Shown in pieces: positions 1-11,500 of a stretch of DNA of 39,727 nucleotides. Both the position numbers and the translations under genes were made by a program. Each line of letters begins with the position of its first letter. Position 1 is the first letter of the stretch. Under the pieces are notes generated by a model that was not told the DNA's origin, did not search any database, and saw only the letters and a program-made list of their open reading frames with translations. Source of the stretch: Pseudomonadota bacterium (GTDB lineage: Bacteria; Verrucomicrobiota; Verrucomicrobiia; Limisphaerales; SXTU01). The DNA is taken from the NCBI GenBank assembly GCA_009922615.1, contig RFVF01000003.1, positions 77,069 to 116,795 of the forward strand, written 5' to 3'.

Positions 1-722
<722 letters not shown>

Positions 723-774
723 TGAGACGAGGGTTAAGGCGTGAATGAGAAAATGGCCTTGATGTTCATCGCGG

Positions 775-1524
775 CTAGAGGGGAGAGATTTCCTGCACAA
801 GCGGGACAAGCACCGTTTCTTGCAGGCAGAGATGCGCCGGCAGCGTGGCGAGGTGAACGATATGCTCACCGAGTTCGGTGGGCTTGGTGCATTGGGCGAG
901 CGTGGCTGCGTCGCGTGGGGCCAACCCGGCGGCGTCCGTGAACTCCGTGACGCCCCAGGATGCAATGAGCGTGGTGACGCGCACGCCGTGAGGACGAAGC
1001 TCGAGCGCGAGCGATTTGGCGGACTGGTCCAGCCCCGCCTTGGCCGCCGAATAAATTCCCCAGCCGGGCCAGGCGTGCCGGGCGCAGACGCTGGAGATGT
1101 TGATGATCGTGCCACTGCCCTGGGCCTGCATCACCGGCGCGACACGACGCAAACCATAGAGTGGGCCAAGCAGGTTCAGCGCGATGCTCGCGGCAATGCT
1201 CTCGTCCGTCTGCTCCGCCACGGGCGCGATCTTGATCCCACCACCGGCATTGTTCACCAGCACATCGAGCCGTCCCGTCGCGCTAAGAATCGTCTTCACC
1301 ACGCGATCCCAATCTCCCGGTGACGTGACGTCAGCCCTGATCCAGTCCAACCCGAGCCGCGCAGCAGTGGCTCGCAGCGCAACTTCATCGCGCCCAGTGA
1401 TCCAGACCCGCGCCCCGGCTTCGCGCAGGCGCTGCGCGATACCCGCGCCGTAGCCCTTCGCACCGCCGGTGACGAGGGCGGTCTGGTTGGAGAGCGGTCC
1501 ATTCATGCTTTGACGATCGTTCAT
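775..1524 (-). CDS. Short-chain dehydrogenase/reductase (SDR)
   Basis: A classical SDR of about 249 residues: an NAD(P)-dependent oxidoreductase with a Rossmann fold, expected in the cytoplasm. The cofactor motif [12 protein letters not shown] lies near the N-terminus, NNAGGG follows, and the catalytic Ser-Tyr-Lys set is visible as NISSV and YSAAK. The reading frame is open further upstream, but that part is the FAD oxidoreductase in another frame. The ATG at 1524 overlaps the stop of that gene by four bases (ATGA), which suggests translational coupling. The substrate cannot be read from sequence. Its position between an FAD oxidoreductase and cysN is unusual for a sulfate assimilation operon. 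A second ATG at 1506 is a possible alternative start. Confidence 0.88.
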   Translation of the reverse strand: MNDRQSMNGPLSNQTALVTGGAKGYGAGIAQRLREAGARVWITGRDEVALRATAARLGLDWIRADVTSPGDWDRVVKTILSATGRLDVLVNNAGGGIKIAPVAEQTDESIAASIALNLLGPLYGLRRVAPVMQAQGSGTIINISSVCARHAWPGWGIYSAAKAGLDQSAKSLALELRPHGVRVTTLIASWGVTEFTDAAGLAPRDAATLAQCTKPTELGEHIVHLATLPAHLCLQETVLVPLVQEISPL

Positions 1525-3512
1525 TGCGCGAGCGCTGACCATGCCGTGCGAGCGGCTTCGGTGCGAGTCTTGGGCGCGGCCACAGCCTTCAGCTTCTCGC
1601 GCGCGGCATCGGGCAGGCGGGCGAGCAACGCACTCCACTCATCGGCACTGAACTCGCGGTCTGGCTGGAAGAACACGCTGTCGCCGTCCGGCTTCCACAT
1701 GCCCGCGACGCTGAGCAGATTGATTGCTTCAAACGCCGCGTGCTCGGGCGGCAAATCGTGATAGGGCCAGAGCAACACGCCCGGGCCGCCGTTGCCCCGC
1801 ACGAGCGTGCGCTGCACGTCACGGACACGCTGTGGGTTCGTCGCGAGTTCGCGCGGCTGCACACCATCATTCAGACAGAGCCAGGCAACCGTCGCACTGG
1901 CCTGACCGCAGAGCATCATCTGCCCGTGCAGGCGCAGCGCGGATTGCACGACGCTGCTGACGCCGATGTTCTTGCCCGCGCCGAGCAGGCCATCCCGCTC
2001 CACCGGCACGAGGCCGCGCAACGGAAACATCCCGCGATCAGTGTGCGTGCTCCAATTGCGCGTTGCCGTGTGGATCGTCGCCCACGGCGCAGCGGGGTCG
2101 TCGCCGAGGAACTGCCGGCGCGTCGGGTGAAAGTCGATGTTGAACTGGAAGCCGAACACCGCGTCGTCGGGCATGAACTTCGCCCAGCGCGGCTCGTTGT
2201 GCGGCGTGCGAAGGTCTTGCTCGCGAAGCATCGTGAGCGCTTCGAGCCGCAGGCCTTCGCGAACGTAGGGCTTGGGCGGCAGGCGGTCGGGGGTGCCGAA
2301 CTCATCCGTGAGTTCCAGCCGGCGGAAGCGCGGCTCCAGCTTCTGCACGTGATGCAGCAGGCCGAGCGAATGGCGCTTGGCGTTCTCGAACACGATGCGG
2401 CGCTGCGCGGGCGTGAGCGCGACGAGATTTTTCTTCGACGCGCCCGGCTCCGTGGCGTCGAGCGCGTCGGCGACGGACTTGGGCCAGACGTCGAGCGGGT
2501 AATCCTGCGGCGGCCAGTTGAAGAACAACGCCTCGCGCTCGGGCGGCAACTGCTGGTGCGCAGCGTCCACGAGGCGGCGGTGCGTGTAGATGTTCACCGG
2601 CGGCGAGTAAGGCCCGCCGGGATGCGTGGTGTCCGCGAAAGCCGGGACGTTCATGAACAGCACACCCTTGGGCCAGCCGGTGGCGAGAAAGTTGGTGCGC
2701 GTCTCGCGGCTGCAACCGAAGTAGCGGCGCGGGTCGAAGCCCGGCGGCTCAGGGATGATGTTTTCCTTCGTCGAGCCGCGCACCACAACGCACCACGTGA
2801 GTGGGTTCATCTCGCGGCGATTGGATTCGGTGATTTGCTCGGGCGCGCTGGGTTCGCCGAAGCGCGCTTTCGCGTCCGGCCCGGCGCTCCACTTCGCGCC
2901 GCTGAGTTGAATGACATCGCCCCAGTCGCTCGCGTCAATGGTCACGCGGGCGCGGACTTCGAGGAGCGTGTTATCCTTGGTGAAATTCACGCCGGCCACA
3001 CGGTTGCCCGCGAGTTCCACTTTCACCGGCTCCCAGCCACGTTCGATGCGGAGGCGTCCGCTCGCGACCTGCGGTGCGACGAGCTCCTCGAAGATGCGCG
3101 CTGCCTCGCGCGGCTCGACGGTCAGCCAGGCGCAGAAGGAATTCGCCGGCTCGGCTTTTCCGTATTTGCGTTGGTTGGTTTCCTCAATGGCGCGGGCGAC
3201 TTCGAGAAACATCCCCGAGCGTGGGAAGCGCGTGCGCTTGCCGTTGACGGTGGTCCACTCGTCCACGTTGCCGACGCCCTCGGCGCTGAACTGCCCGCCG
3301 AGCATCGCGATGTCGCTGACGAGCACGACGCGTTTCACGCCCAGCCGCGCAGCTTGCACCGCAGCGGCGACGGCAGATTCATTGCCACCGACAACCAGCA
3401 GGTCGGCCTCAATGTGACGCATTTCCGCCGCGCGAGCCCAGTCGGCGAGCAGGACCAGAACGGCTGCAAGCAAACAATGGATTGAGACGCCGTGGTTCAC
3501 GTGACGGGCCAC
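1521..3512 (-). CDS. Secreted FAD-dependent oxidoreductase
   Basis: A 663-residue protein of the FAD-dependent oxidoreductase family (FAD_oxidored type) common in Planctomycetes and Verrucomicrobia. Residues from about 10 to 28 form a hydrophobic signal peptide ending in an ARA-like cleavage site. The dinucleotide-binding segment DLLVVGGNESAVAAA follows near residue 40. Later blocks such as TIDASDWGDV and RGLVPVERDGLLGAGKNIG fit the FAD-binding C-terminal half. The start is GTG at 3512, one base after the stop of the cysD remnant; a second GTG at 3500 would also keep the signal peptide. The protein should act outside the cytoplasm, so its role in a cytoplasmic sulfate pathway is unclear. Substrate unknown. 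Confidence 0.85.
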   Translation of the reverse strand: MARHVNHGVSIHCLLAAVLVLLADWARAAEMRHIEADLLVVGGNESAVAAAVQAARLGVKRVVLVSDIAMLGGQFSAEGVGNVDEWTTVNGKRTRFPRSGMFLEVARAIEETNQRKYGKAEPANSFCAWLTVEPREAARIFEELVAPQVASGRLRIERGWEPVKVELAGNRVAGVNFTKDNTLLEVRARVTIDASDWGDVIQLSGAKWSAGPDAKARFGEPSAPEQITESNRREMNPLTWCVVVRGSTKENIIPEPPGFDPRRYFGCSRETRTNFLATGWPKGVLFMNVPAFADTTHPGGPYSPPVNIYTHRRLVDAAHQQLPPEREALFFNWPPQDYPLDVWPKSVADALDATEPGASKKNLVALTPAQRRIVFENAKRHSLGLLHHVQKLEPRFRRLELTDEFGTPDRLPPKPYVREGLRLEALTMLREQDLRTPHNEPRWAKFMPDDAVFGFQFNIDFHPTRRQFLGDDPAAPWATIHTATRNWSTHTDRGMFPLRGLVPVERDGLLGAGKNIGVSSVVQSALRLHGQMMLCGQASATVAWLCLNDGVQPRELATNPQRVRDVQRTLVRGNGGPGVLLWPYHDLPPEHAAFEAINLLSVAGMWKPDGDSVFFQPDREFSADEWSALLARLPDAAREKLKAVAAPKTRTEAARTAWSALAQ

Positions 3513-3513
3513 A

Positions 3514-4307
3514 TCAAAAATATCCCGCCTTCTTGCGGTCTTCCATCGCGGCTTCGCTGGCCTTGTCGTCGGCGCGGGTGCCGCGCTCGGTCACGCGCGC
3601 GGCGGCGACTTCGCGGATGATGTCGTCCACGGTGCTGGCCGGGCTGTCGATCATCCCGGTGCTGATCATGTCGGCGATGGTGCGGACGCGGCAGACCATT
3701 TTCTTCACCGGCTCTTTCGCGGTCGGGCGTGCGCCGGCGTAGGGGTCAGGGCGCGTGGCGTCGGTGTGCGCGGGGGGGACGGGGAGCCATTGGCCAGCGC
3801 GGCGGAAGCATTCGCGCTCGTGGCTGAAGTAGATGTTCGGCACTTCGAGCTTCTCGCGCTGGATGTATTCCCACACGTCCATCTCGGTCCAGTTGGAGAG
3901 CGGGAAGACCCTCATGTTCTCGCCGGGGTTGAGGCGGGCGTTGTAGAGGTTCCAGATTTCGGGACGCTGGGCTGGTTGCGGCTAATTTGGCCGGGTGTGG
4001 GCGTGGCGAGGCCCTTGGCGAAGGCTTCGTCCACGGTGCGGACGATGAGCTTCGCGCCGAGCTGCTTCGCGCGGCGGTCGCGGAACTCGATCAGTTCCGG
4101 GAACTCGTGGCCGGTCTCGACGTTGAGGAACGGCATCGGAATGTCGGAAGGGCGGAAGGCCTTCTCAGCGAGGCGCAGAATGCAGATGGAGTCCTTGCCG
4201 CCGGAGAAGAGGATGGCGGGGCGTTCGAACTCCGCGGCGACTTCACGCATGATGTGAATCGCTTCGGTCTCGAGATACTGCAAATGGTCCAGATGATAGC
4301 TGCTCAT
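3514..4307 (-). pseudogene. cysD: Sulfate adenylyltransferase subunit 2, frameshifted with an internal deletion
   Basis: Two frames together encode most of CysD. The first (from ATG 4307) gives the N-terminal half with the PP-loop motif SGGKDS and runs to a stop at 3912. The second gives QRPEIWNLYNARLNPGE, then MRVFPLSNWTEMDVWEYI and a normal C-terminus ending DRKKAGYF. The frames switch near 3970. Between the halves the conserved GGARRDEEKSRAKER block and the FRDEF...DPKN stretch are missing, which from memory of the family is about 50 residues. A simple sequencing indel would not remove that block, so this is a real deletion or an assembly error. As written, no functional CysD can be made. 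A GTG at 4319 is an alternative start. The FAD oxidoreductase begins one base after the stop. Confidence 0.88.
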
Positions 4308-4315
4308 ATTATTGG

Positions 4316-4384
4316 CCACGGATGAAACACGGATTGAACACGGACACGGACTTCATCGGTGTTTCATCCGTGTTCAATCCGTGG
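4316..4384. repeat. Imperfect 26-bp inverted repeat between cysH and cysD
   Basis: Arms at 4316-4341 and 4359-4384 are inverted copies matching at 22 of 26 positions around a 17-base centre. Each arm is made of two related words, GGATGAAACAC and GGATTGAACAC, in swapped order, so the four mismatches fall where the words differ. A perfect 14-bp subset pairs GGATTGAACACGGA (4331-4344) with 4367-4380. It fills nearly the whole 83-base gap and touches the possible GTG start of cysD. It resembles a dispersed intergenic repeat more than a terminator, as it has no T-run. Confidence 0.85.
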
Positions 4385-4390
4385 CTGAAA

Positions 4391-5056
4391 TTAAGTTTGG
4401 GAAACGGCTTTTCCGCCCCAAGCGGCATGCAAACCGCACTCGCGCTTTTCGTCCGCCTTCGCGGGGTCGAAGTAATCCCACTCGTTCGGGAGGTTGTGCT
4501 GATTGAGATAGGCTTCCATCTCGGCGTCGGACCAGTGGAAGACGGGGCTGACTTTGAGAGAGTTGAAATTGCCGTCGGGCGAAACGATGTCGAGGCCGCC
4601 GCGGTTCGGGTTTTGCACTTTGCGCAAAGCGGTGAGCCAGACGGTGGGGGCGAGTTCCTTCATGCCGCGTTGGAACGGCTCCAGTTTCATCACGGTGCTG
4701 AAGGCTTTGATGCGCTCCTCGTTTTCCGGCGTCGGCTCGGGCATGCCGCCGTGGACGGCGTCGTAGTGCGCGGCGGTGAGTCGCGGGAGGTAAGCCTTGA
4801 TGTTGAGCTTGAGCTGCGCCTTGAGCTGCTCGGCGTGCTGGTAAGTTGCCGCGCGATTGTAACCGTGATCCACCCAGAGCACGGGGATGTCCGGCTGCAC
4901 TTGCGTGACGAGGTGGAGGATGACGGCCTCGTAAGGGCGGAAGTTCGTCGAGACGATGGCGCGGCCACCGGCTTGGGCGATGGCCCACTTCACGACATCG
5001 AGGGCGGACTTGCCGCGCAAGTCGGCGTTAGCTTGGGTGATTTGTTCGAGAGTCAT
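4391..5056 (-). CDS. cysH: Phosphoadenylyl-sulfate (PAPS) reductase
   Basis: About 221 residues of the PAPS/APS reductase family, which reduces activated sulfate to sulfite using thioredoxin. STNFRPYEAVILHLV and PDIPVLWVDHGYN form the nucleotide-binding core, LTALRKVQNPNRGG follows, and the C-terminal ECGLH carries the catalytic cysteine. The paired cysteines that bind a 4Fe-4S cluster in APS reductases are absent, so the PAPS-using form is more likely. That would need an APS kinase, which is not visible here. The ATG at 5056 is preferred over the TTG at 5065. It lies 19 bases after the DUF2061 gene in the minus-strand operon. Confidence 0.92.
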   Translation of the reverse strand: MTLEQITQANADLRGKSALDVVKWAIAQAGGRAIVSTNFRPYEAVILHLVTQVQPDIPVLWVDHGYNRAATYQHAEQLKAQLKLNIKAYLPRLTAAHYDAVHGGMPEPTPENEERIKAFSTVMKLEPFQRGMKELAPTVWLTALRKVQNPNRGGLDIVSPDGNFNSLKVSPVFHWSDAEMEAYLNQHNLPNEWDYFDPAKADEKRECGLHAAWGGKAVSQT

Positions 5057-5075
5057 TGGAGGCAATTTTGACAGG

Positions 5076-5309
5076 CTAAATGTTGAAGTCGTCCTTCTCC
5101 TTCACGCGGCCGAAGTCGAGCCGGTTCCAGACACGCTCGTGGACGTAGTAGAGGGCGATCTTGGTGAACAACTCGACGAAGCCGATGCTGATGGCCATCT
5201 TGGCGTGGCCGGTGATGAGCCATGAAATCAGGATAGTGTCGCACGTGCCAGTCACGCGCCAGGAGATGGCTTTGACGAAACTGCGATAGGGTTTTTCTTC
5301 GGCGGCCAT
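5076..5309 (-). CDS. DUF2061 small membrane protein
   Basis: A 77-residue protein matching the DUF2061 family: SFVKAISWRVTGTCDTI opens the domain, two hydrophobic segments follow, and the ending HERVWNRLDFGR is characteristic. Members often sit beside sulfate assimilation genes or are fused to adenylylsulfate kinase, so its place between sulfite reductase and cysH is expected. The biochemical role is unknown; a membrane function linked to sulfur metabolism is only inferred. Confidence 0.88.
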   Translation of the reverse strand: MAAEEKPYRSFVKAISWRVTGTCDTILISWLITGHAKMAISIGFVELFTKIALYYVHERVWNRLDFGRVKEKDDFNI

Positions 5310-5344
5310 ACGCGGCGGTGATTTGAGCCCGAGAAAACGTTGGA

Positions 5345-7030
5345 TTAATTCGCAGCTGAGGGCTGTTCCTTCAACAACACCCGGTCACACCAATCCCCAA
5401 ACCGCTCGCCAGCCGTCCGCTCCGTCGCGAAGCGCGCGAGAAGGGGGCGCAGTTCGTTCTCCAGTTCGGCTTCCTTGATGACGTCTTTGAACAACTGGTT
5501 CAGGCGCGTGCCGCTGGCATTGCCGCCGAGCCAGAGCTGGTAGCGACCGGGGGCTTTGCCCACGAAGCCAATCTCCGCCATGTAAGGGCGCGCACAGCCG
5601 TTCGGGCAGCCGGTCGAGCGAATGACAATCTCTTCCGCGCCGAGGCCGAGATCACCGCAGAGCTTTTCAATGCGGTCAATGAGGCCGGGCAACGCGCGTT
5701 CGCTTTCGGCGAGCGCGAGGCCGCAGGTGGGCAGCGCAGGGCAGGCCATCGAGTTGCTGTGAAGGAGGCTGGCCTGTTTTTCCGTGCGGACGCCGTGTTC
5801 GGCCAGCAGCGCAGTCACAGCAGCCTTGTCCGCGTCGGCGACGTTGGCGAGGATGACGTTTTGGTTGCCAGTAAGGCGGAACTCAATGCCGCCGAACTTC
5901 TCCGCGACACGGCGCAGGGCGGTCTTCATGCGGTGGTCATCCGCGTCCTTCACGCGGCCACACTCGACGAAGAGGGTGAGGAAGTTCGTGCCGTCAATGG
6001 CACGGTGCCAGCCGTAGTCGTCGGCGGTGGTGGTGAAGGCGAATTTGCGCGCGGGCTCCAGCTTGAGACCGGCGCGCTTTTCAATTTCGTTTCGGACAAA
6101 GTCCACGCCACGCTCGGCGACGACGTATTTGAGGCGTGCGTGCTTGCGGTCGGTGCGGTCGCCGAAGTCGCGGTGCACTGTGAGCACGGCTTTCGCAACA
6201 TCCACGACCTGACTGGGCTTGATAAAACCAAACACATCTGCGAGGCGCGGATATGTCACGCTGTTTCCGTGGCTGCGGCCCATGCCGCCGCCGACGGTGA
6301 GATTGTAGCCGACGAGCTGGCCGTTCTCGACGATGCCGATGAAGCCGAGGTCGTTGGTGAAGACGTCCATGTCGTTCACGGGCGGCAGAACGAAGGCGGT
6401 CTTGAATTTGCGCGGCAGATAAGTCTTGCCGTAGAGCGGGTCCACGAAGTCCTTGTTCGCCGGGTCGTCGAGGTTGAGCTGCACGCCATCGAGCCAGATG
6501 GCGTGATAGGCCTTCGTCTGGGGCGCGAGCGCGGCGACCACGCGATGCACATCGGCGATCATCGCGGCGCGGGCCGCATTTTGCGCCGGCGCGGGCGAGG
6601 CCATGACGTTGCGGTTCACGTCGCCGCACGCTGCGAGCGTGGACAGGAGGCAATCGTTGATGCGCTTAATGAGCGGGCCGAGGCCGCTCATGACGATGCC
6701 GTGGAACTGGATGCTTTGCCGCGTGGTGATGCGGAGCGTGTTGTTGGCGTAATTCGAGGCGAGGTCGTCGAAGGCAATCCACTGCGCCGGGGTCATCACG
6801 CCGCCGGGGATGCGCCCGCGCACCATCATGATGAACTTCTTGCCGACCTTGCGCGCGTCGCGGTCATCCTGCTGGTAGATGCCGTGGAACTTGATGAACT
6901 GCTGGTCATCGGCGGAAAACTGGTCAGTGCCGCTCGCGACAGTGGCGGCGATGTTGCCAGCCAGCGTTGGGATGGCCTCTTTGATGACCTCGTTGTGAGT
7001 CAGCTTGGCAGGCGGTTCAGTTGTAATCAT
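5345..7030 (-). CDS. cysI: Sulfite reductase, siroheme and 4Fe-4S hemoprotein
   Basis: A 561-residue nitrite/sulfite reductase that reduces sulfite to sulfide with six electrons in the cytoplasm. The four cluster cysteines are visible as C430-x5-C436 (CPALPTC) and C475-x3-C479 (CPNGC). The two ferredoxin-like half domains are present, the first near RGRIPGGVMTPAQW and TTRQSIQFHG. Its place with cysH, cysD and cysN supports sulfite rather than nitrite as substrate. It is the first gene of the operon, with a promoter-like sequence upstream and no clear Shine-Dalgarno. No flavoprotein subunit (CysJ) is in the window, so the electron donor (ferredoxin or a distant CysJ) is unknown. Confidence 0.93.
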   Translation of the reverse strand: MITTEPPAKLTHNEVIKEAIPTLAGNIAATVASGTDQFSADDQQFIKFHGIYQQDDRDARKVGKKFIMMVRGRIPGGVMTPAQWIAFDDLASNYANNTLRITTRQSIQFHGIVMSGLGPLIKRINDCLLSTLAACGDVNRNVMASPAPAQNAARAAMIADVHRVVAALAPQTKAYHAIWLDGVQLNLDDPANKDFVDPLYGKTYLPRKFKTAFVLPPVNDMDVFTNDLGFIGIVENGQLVGYNLTVGGGMGRSHGNSVTYPRLADVFGFIKPSQVVDVAKAVLTVHRDFGDRTDRKHARLKYVVAERGVDFVRNEIEKRAGLKLEPARKFAFTTTADDYGWHRAIDGTNFLTLFVECGRVKDADDHRMKTALRRVAEKFGGIEFRLTGNQNVILANVADADKAAVTALLAEHGVRTEKQASLLHSNSMACPALPTCGLALAESERALPGLIDRIEKLCGDLGLGAEEIVIRSTGCPNGCARPYMAEIGFVGKAPGRYQLWLGGNASGTRLNQLFKDVIKEAELENELRPLLARFATERTAGERFGDWCDRVLLKEQPSAAN

Positions 7031-7051
7031 AAGTTAATTGATGACCTTACT

Positions 7052-7080
7052 ATTTTTAACCAAACCACTTCGTCAGTCAA
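7052..7080 (-). promoter_or_regulatory. Possible sigma70 promoter of the cys operon
   Basis: On the minus strand TTGACT (7075-7080) is followed after 16-17 bases by TAAAAAT (7052-7058). The element lies 22-50 bases upstream of the sulfite reductase start in an AT-rich patch of an otherwise GC-rich window. No CysB-like or SAM riboswitch sequence was recognised. Confidence 0.45.
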
Positions 7081-7171
7081 AACATTTTTTGCTTAACGGG
7101 GACACGCACCGCGCCGGTCGATTTCGGCGCTTGCCGCTGGGCCGGTGATTGCCTAGCGTGAGGCCAAAGCT

Positions 7172-8506
<1,335 letters not shown>

Positions 8507-8570
8507 GAAAAGATTTCCCCCGTTCGACGCTTACCGTATTCTTCCACCGCAAGCGCATTTCGGGAGCATC

Positions 8571-11500
8571 TTGTCTTTGCAGCGGAACAAACGCGTAAGT
8601 TGGTGGCAGGAGCATCTGCGCCGCATGGGTGCGGCGTATCTGGTGCTCGTGATCTCCCTTGTGCCCACGCTGCTCGCCTACCTCCGCGTCCGGGAGAATG
8701 CCTTCGAGCGGGATCGGGAACGTTTCGAGCAGGTGGCGCGGGCGAAGGAGGATGCACTAGAGCGCCGCCTGGTGCGATACGCCGACGAAGTCGTTAGCTT
8801 GGGCGGGTTTTTCGCGGCCAACGAAGCGATCGACGTGGGCGAATGGAACCGTTTGGTCCGCAGTATCGCGCTGACGGAACGGTTTCCCGGTTTCCACGCG
8901 CTGGGTTTTGCGGAATACGTGCCACCCGGCGCGCGTGCCGCCCATGAGGCACGCTGGCGGTCACAGGGCCTGGCTGGCTACACAATCCATCCCGCCGGCC
9001 CACGGGAGGACTTTAGCCCGGTGGTGTTGCTGTCGCCGGCGGACACCTCCGTGCCTGGTCTGGATGCGTTCTCCGTCTTGGCGTTGCGACCCACGCTGGA
9101 ACAGGTGCGTGACACCGGGGTTACCGCCGTCAGTGTGCCGGCGGCCTTTCCCCGTCCCGACGCGAAGCCCGCACGGGTGGCCTTCATCCATCCGGTCTAT
9201 TCGTCTGGGAAACCGTCGTCCACGCCGGCCGAACGGCAGGCTGCGCTGCGCGGCTACGTTTTTGGCGTGCTGGATTTGGACCGATTGTTTGACGGCGTGT
9301 TCGGCTCCTCAGGTGATCAGTTGGTGCATGCGGAGTTATTCGCCGGCCAGCGGGAAGATCCGGCGGAATTGATTTTCCGGGCCGGGCCGGCGGGTGCGTC
9401 CCACCCGCAATTCCTCCGCCACACCCAAGTGCGCACGGCGAATCGATCTTGGCAGCTGGTGCTGACTTCGTCGCCCGCGTTTGAATCCAGCCTCTACAAA
9501 CGGTTGCCGCCCATCGTGCTCGGGCTGGGCATTTCCGTGAACCTCCTGTTGTTCGGTATCGCCTGGTCGCAGGCCCGCGCGCGCATGGAGGCCGAGCGGC
9601 TGGCGGCGGATTTGCGGCACGTGCAGGAGCGCGACCGGCTGCTGGAACGCGCCACCAACGACGCGATCTGGGACTGGGACATCGAGCACAACCGGCTCAC
9701 GTGGAACGAGGCCGTGCAAGCCATGTTTCGTTATTCCGCCGAGGCTGTCTCGCCCACGGTGGAATGGTGGATGGAGCGGCTGCATTCCGAAGACCGGCGG
9801 CGCGTGTGGAACGGACGTGAAGCAGCCGTGCAGACTGGCGGTGAATTCTGGGCGGACGAATATCGTTTCCGGCGCGGTGACGGTTCGTTCGCCTACGTGA
9901 TTGATCGCGGTTACATCATCCACGACCGGCAAGGCGTCGCCGTGCGGATGATCGGCTCGATGGTGGACATCTCCGCCCAGCGCGAGGCCGAGGAGGCGCG
10001 GCAGCAATCCGAGCGCAAACTCGCCCTGCACATCCAGCAAACGCCGCTGGCCGTCATCGAATGGAACCTCAACTTCCAGGTGACTTCGTGGAATCCGGCG
10101 GCCGAACGCATCTTTGGCTATAGTGCCCGCGAAGCCATCGGCCGGCACGCAGCTGAGCTCATCCTTGTTCTGTCGGAAAAAAAGGAGCCGGGCACCAACC
10201 TCTTCACCAATCTCCTCGCCGGCGTGCGCTTCTCCGAAGAGGCCCGCGAGCACGTGCAGCGCACTTGGCAGGATGTGCTCAAGAACGTGCTCCCCGACAA
10301 GAACGGTGCCGCCGACGCCACCCGGCCGAGCATCAACGCCTTCTCCGTCACCAATCGCACCAAGGACAAACGGCCCATCATCTGCGACTGGTATAACACC
10401 CCCCTCATCGATGCCACCGGCCAGATCATCGGCGTCGCGTCGCTGGTGTTGGACGTGACCGGGCGCAAGCAGGCCGAGGACGCGCTGGCCGCCGAGAAGG
10501 AGCGCCTCACCGTCACGCTGCGGTCCATCGGCGACGGCGTCATCGCCACCGATACCGAAGGCCGCGTCAGCATCATCAACAAGCTCGCCGAGGATCTCAC
10601 CGGCTGGCGGCAGGGCGACGCGCTGGGCCAACCGCTGCCGACCGTCTTCAGCGTCATCCACCAGCGCACGCGGCAGACCTACCGCAACCCCGTTTCCCAA
10701 GTGCTCGCCACCGGCGAAATCGTGGACCTGCCCGACCAAAGCATCCTGGTTTCCCGTGATGGCACCGAGCGGATGATCGCCGCCAGCGCCGCGCCGATCC
10801 GCGACCTTCAAAGCAAGATCATTGGGTCGGTGCTGGTCTTCCGCGACGTCAGCGACCAGCAGGCCATCATGGAAGAGCGAGTGCGCGCCAGCAAACTCGA
10901 CTCCCTTGGCATCCTCGCCGGCGGCATTGCGCACGACTTCAACAACATCCTCACCGCCGTCATCGGCAACGTCTCCTTCGCGCGGCTCTTCTGCCAGCCG
11001 GGTGAAAAACAATTCGAGCGGTTGGAAGAGGCGGAGAAGGCGGCGTTGCGCGCAAAAGACCTCGCCACGCAGTTGCTCACCTTCGCCAAAGGCGGCGCGC
11101 CCGTGCGTCAGACCGCATCGCTGGTCGAGTTGATCCGCGACTCCACGAGTTTCGCCCTGCGCGGCTCCAACGTGCGGTGCGAATTCCATCCCGCGCCCGA
11201 TCTCTGGCCGGTCGAGGTGGATCAGGGCCAGTTCAGCCAGGTCATTCAAAACCTCGTAATCAACGCCGTGCAGGCCATGCCCAACGGCGGCGTGATCCGG
11301 GTCTCGGCGGACAATCTCACGCTGGAAGCAGATTCACCGCTGGGGCTTGCCCCCGGTCGATACTGCCGCGTCACCGTCAAGGACCACGGCATCGGTATCA
11401 AACCCGAGCATCTGAGCAAAGTCTTTGACCCCTACTTCACCACCAAGGAAAAAGGCACGGGCCTCGGTCTCGCTACCTCCTACTCCATCGTCAAAAAACA

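Noticed and set aside
1740-3485. Long plus-strand open frame of 581 residues opposite the FAD oxidoreductase
   Set aside because: Antisense shadow of a high-GC gene; Arg/His/Ala-rich with no recognisable motif, while the minus strand has clear FAD and signal peptide features.
5759-7096. 445-residue plus-strand open frame opposite sulfite reductase
   Set aside because: Antisense shadow; the other strand has all four cluster cysteines.
9336-11249. 637-residue minus-strand open frame
   Set aside because: Lies wholly opposite the histidine kinase and has no domain.
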